A stretch of 64,000 bases of DNA from Pseudomonas simiae (lineage in GTDB: Bacteria > Pseudomonadota > Gammaproteobacteria > Pseudomonadales > Pseudomonadaceae), in assembly GCF_900111895.1 (NCBI RefSeq), contig NZ_FOKB01000007.1, positions 62,001-126,000 of the forward strand. The letters are read 5' to 3'. The position numbers were made by a program, and so were the translations under genes. Shown one piece after another: positions 61,737 to 64,000 of the stretch. Positions within the stretch are counted from its first letter, which is position 1. Each line of letters opens with the position of its first letter. Under the pieces are notes generated by a model. The model had not been told where the DNA came from and ran no database searches. It saw only the letters and a program-made list of their open reading frames with translations.

Positions 61737-63401
61737 TCAGGCCAGTTTTTTGTGCCGTACACGGTGCGGCTGGGCAGCTGCATCGCCCAGACGCTTTTTA
61801 CGGTCCGCTTCGTACTCGGTGTAGTTACCTTCGAAGAACACCGCTTGCGAGTCGTCTTCGTACGCCAGGATGTGGGTCGCGACGCGGTCAAGGAACCACC
61901 GATCGTGAGAGATCACAATGGCGGCGCCCGGGAAGTCCAGCAGGGCTTCTTCCAGGGAACGCAGGGTTTCAACGTCAAGGTCGTTGGACGGTTCGTCGAG
62001 CAGCAGGACGTTGCCGCCCTCTTTCAGGGTCAGGGCCAGGTGCAAGCGACCGCGCTCACCACCGGACAGGTCCTTGACGAACTTCTGTTGGTCGCCGCCC
62101 TTGAAATTGAAACGGCCTACATAGGTACGCGACGGGATCTCATAGTTGCCGATACGGATCTGGTCGGAGCCGTCGGAAATCTGCTGGAACACGGTTTTGC
62201 TGCCATCCAAGTCTTCACGGCTCTGGTCCACACAGGCCAGTTGCACGGTTTCGCCGACTTCGATGGTGCCCGAATCCGGTGTTTCCTTACCCATCAGCAT
62301 GCGGAACAGCGTGGATTTACCCGCGCCGTTACCACCGATTACGCCGACGATCGCGCCTTTTGGCATGGAGAACGACAGGTTGTCGATCAGCACGCGGTCG
62401 CCATAGCCTTTGGAAACGTTCTTGAACTCGATGACCTTGTCACCCAGGCGCGGACCGGCCGGGATGTAGATCTCGTTGGTTTCGCTGCGCTTCTGGAATT
62501 CCTGGGACTGCATTTCTTCAAAGCGTTGCAGACGTGCCTTGGATTTGGACTGGCGGGCCTTGGCGCCTTTGCGCACCCACTCCAGTTCTTCCTTCATGGC
62601 TTTTTCATGGGCCGATTGCTGCTTGGATTCGGCGGCCAGTCGGTCGGACTTGGCTTCCAGCCAACCGGAATAGTTGCCCTCGTAAGGGATACCGGCGCCA
62701 CGGTCGAGCTCAAGGATCCAGCCGGCCACATTGTCCAGGAAGTAACGGTCGTGCGTGATCGCTACCACGGTGCCCGGGAAATCGTGCAGGAAGTGTTCCA
62801 GCCAAGCGACGGAATCGGCGTCCAAGTGGTTGGTCGGTTCGTCGAGCAGCAGCATGTCGGGAGCCGACAGCAGCAGGCGGCACAGGGCCACACGACGTTT
62901 CTCACCACCGGACAGGTGCTCGACCTTGGCGTCCCACGCCGGAAGGCGCAGCGCGTCGGCGGCGACTTCCAGCTGGCGCTCCAGGTTGTGGCCGTCGCCG
63001 GCTTGCAGGATGGCTTCGAGCTTGGCCTGTTCGGCGGCCAGTTTGTCGAAATCGGCGTCTTCTTCAGCGTAAGCCGCGTAGACCTCGTCCAGGCGCGCCT
63101 GGGCGTTCTTGATCACACTGACGGCTTCTTCAACCACTTCACGCACGGTCTTGGTCGGGTCCAGGATCGGCTCTTGCGGCAGGTAGCCGATATTCAGGTC
63201 CGGCATCGGGCGGGCTTCGCCTTCGAACTCGGTGTCGACGCCAGCCATGATTTTCAACAGTGTGGATTTACCCGAACCGTTGAGGCCGAGCACGCCGATC
63301 TTGGCGCCGGGGAAGAAGGACAGCGAAATGTTTTTCAGGATTTCCCGCTTCGGCGGGACAACTTTGCCCAGCCGATGCATGGTGAAGACGTATTGAGCCA
63401 A
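61737..63401 (-). CDS. ettA: ABC-F translation throttle protein EttA
   Basis: 554 aa. Two ABC domains: Walker A GLNGSGKSTLLKIMAGV (about residues 42-58) and GGNGAGKSTLFRMLMG (about 357-372), signature LSGGEKRRVALCRLLL and DLSGGERGRLHLAL, linked by an arm/P-site tRNA interaction motif of about 80 aa (KQQSAHEKAMKEELEWVRK). Begins MAQYVFTMHRLGKVVPPKRE. Binds the ribosomal E site and tunes translation to ATP/ADP level. No operon partner. Confidence 0.97.
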   Translation of the reverse strand: MAQYVFTMHRLGKVVPPKREILKNISLSFFPGAKIGVLGLNGSGKSTLLKIMAGVDTEFEGEARPMPDLNIGYLPQEPILDPTKTVREVVEEAVSVIKNAQARLDEVYAAYAEEDADFDKLAAEQAKLEAILQAGDGHNLERQLEVAADALRLPAWDAKVEHLSGGEKRRVALCRLLLSAPDMLLLDEPTNHLDADSVAWLEHFLHDFPGTVVAITHDRYFLDNVAGWILELDRGAGIPYEGNYSGWLEAKSDRLAAESKQQSAHEKAMKEELEWVRKGAKARQSKSKARLQRFEEMQSQEFQKRSETNEIYIPAGPRLGDKVIEFKNVSKGYGDRVLIDNLSFSMPKGAIVGVIGGNGAGKSTLFRMLMGKETPDSGTIEVGETVQLACVDQSREDLDGSKTVFQQISDGSDQIRIGNYEIPSRTYVGRFNFKGGDQQKFVKDLSGGERGRLHLALTLKEGGNVLLLDEPSNDLDVETLRSLEEALLDFPGAAIVISHDRWFLDRVATHILAYEDDSQAVFFEGNYTEYEADRKKRLGDAAAQPHRVRHKKLA

Positions 63402-63559
63402 AATGTGGACCTCATAAAAGTAAGAACAGGCCTACGTAGCGTCATGGCGCTGTACATAGTGTTGCGAATCCTCAAGGTTAACCTAAGTGACCGAGCGTAT
63501 CGAAGCCTATCTGTTAGATTAGCCGGCCAAAGCCCTCAGGGGCTCCAGGAGAAACCTTC

Positions 63560-64000
63560 ATGCTTGGCGTCCTATCCGCACTCGGGCTACTGCTGTTAAT
63601 GCCGGGGCCTACCAACACGCTGCTACTGCGCTCGGGATTACTCACGGGATTCAGGCGCGCCTGGCCACTGAGCCTGCTGGAATGCCTGGCCTATCTGACG
63701 CAGATCTCCTTTTGGGGCTACCTGCTCAGCCATATCGGCGACAACGCGCCCTGGGGCCTGAAGCTCGTGCAGTTCGCCTCGGTATGCTATTTGATCAGGA
63801 CTTGCTACCTGTTGTGGCGCCATCCCGACGAAACACTCCACACCGAGCCCGAGGCACGGGTGTCCAAGCGGCATTTCTTCCTGCTGACGCTGATCAATCC
63901 CAAGGGGTTGCTGATCGTCTCGTTCATCGTGCCGATGCAGACGTTTATCGACTTGACCCTGTACCTGCCTTTCGTCGCACAATTCACTGCCGTGGTGATA
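63560..64000 (+). CDS. LysE/RhtB-family exporter, N-terminal part
   Basis: 147 codons to the window edge. AGGAG precedes the ATG. Begins MLGVLSALGLLLLMPGPTNT, with the LysE/RhtB signature PGPTNTLLL in the first helix, and further segments: WPLSLLECLAYLTQISFWGY, LVQFASVCYLIRTCYLLW and LTLINPKGLLIVSFIVPMQ (the NPK motif). Exports amino acids or related compounds; substrate unknown. Divergent from ettA. Confidence 0.85.
   Translation, partial: MLGVLSALGLLLLMPGPTNTLLLRSGLLTGFRRAWPLSLLECLAYLTQISFWGYLLSHIGDNAPWGLKLVQFASVCYLIRTCYLLWRHPDETLHTEPEARVSKRHFFLLTLINPKGLLIVSFIVPMQTFIDLTLYLPFVAQFTAVVI

Noticed and set aside
61752..63599. A 615-codon plus-strand open frame opposite ettA
   Set aside because: Antisense of ettA, whose Walker and signature motifs are unmistakable.

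Overview
The window is a stretch of a fluorescent-type Pseudomonas chromosome. Gene order and products support this: dnaJ-dnaK-grpE divergent from recN, then fur/bamE, rnfH-ratA/smpB, lldR/lldP-dld and ssrA, followed on the far side by a Lon-family protease of the PA0779 type, gdhA and ettA. Pseudomonas-type REP inverted pairs (GTGGGAGC...GCTTGC) lie at 58.5 and 61.6 kb. No rRNA or tRNA gene and no CRISPR array was seen. The only structural RNA gene is the tmRNA.

Layout. 0.0-14.3 kb is core: the heat-shock operon (two candidate sigma-32 promoters), recN with a LexA box, fur, bamE, rnfH-ratA, smpB, the lactate-use cluster (lldR, an LldR-type operator, lldP, dld; lldD is absent) and ssrA. 14.3-44.7 kb is a genomic island in the 3' end of ssrA. 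It has a P4-type integrase beside ssrA, paired GGTATTCC sites with the same 12-bp period at both ends, and a degenerate copy of the ssrA tail and terminator at the right end. 44.7-48 kb is a mixed zone with an hsdR remnant, an AraC regulator and two GNAT acetyltransferases. 48-64 kb is core again: envelope proteins, a GT39/83-type glycosyltransferase, the Lon-like protease, a chorismate mutase, a GreB-like factor, gdhA, ettA and the start of a LysE-type exporter.

The island appears composite. A diverged copy of its right-end sequence lies in the middle (33127-33166), splitting it into two modules. Module 1 (14.5-33.1 kb) has a mobility/replication block resembling CP4-57 (P4 integrase, a YfjI/DUF3987 gene, a second tyrosine recombinase). 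It also carries an operon of a small DNA-binding-like protein, a DUF499 ATPase, a DUF3780 protein, a DUF1156 DNA methylase and a PLD-SNF2 helicase, a gene set found in defence islands, followed by an XRE-ImmA/IrrE gene with a partner. Module 2 (33.2-44.7 kb) has an Mrr-type nuclease and a five-gene operon: AAA ATPase, 410-aa coiled-coil protein, ZorA-like MotA/ExbB channel with a long tail, ZorB-like MotB/OmpA protein, and a 606-aa protein whose N-terminus resembles E. coli YaaW (UPF0174). None of the accessory genes of Zorya types I-III was recognised, so this operon is the best candidate for an undescribed system: a Zorya-like, ion-driven envelope motor with different effectors. Beyond it are decayed GTPase and WYL-regulator fragments, an ADP-ribosylglycohydrolase, a small membrane protein and a WYL regulator.

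All assignments come from reading the sequence and remembered family features; no searches were run.
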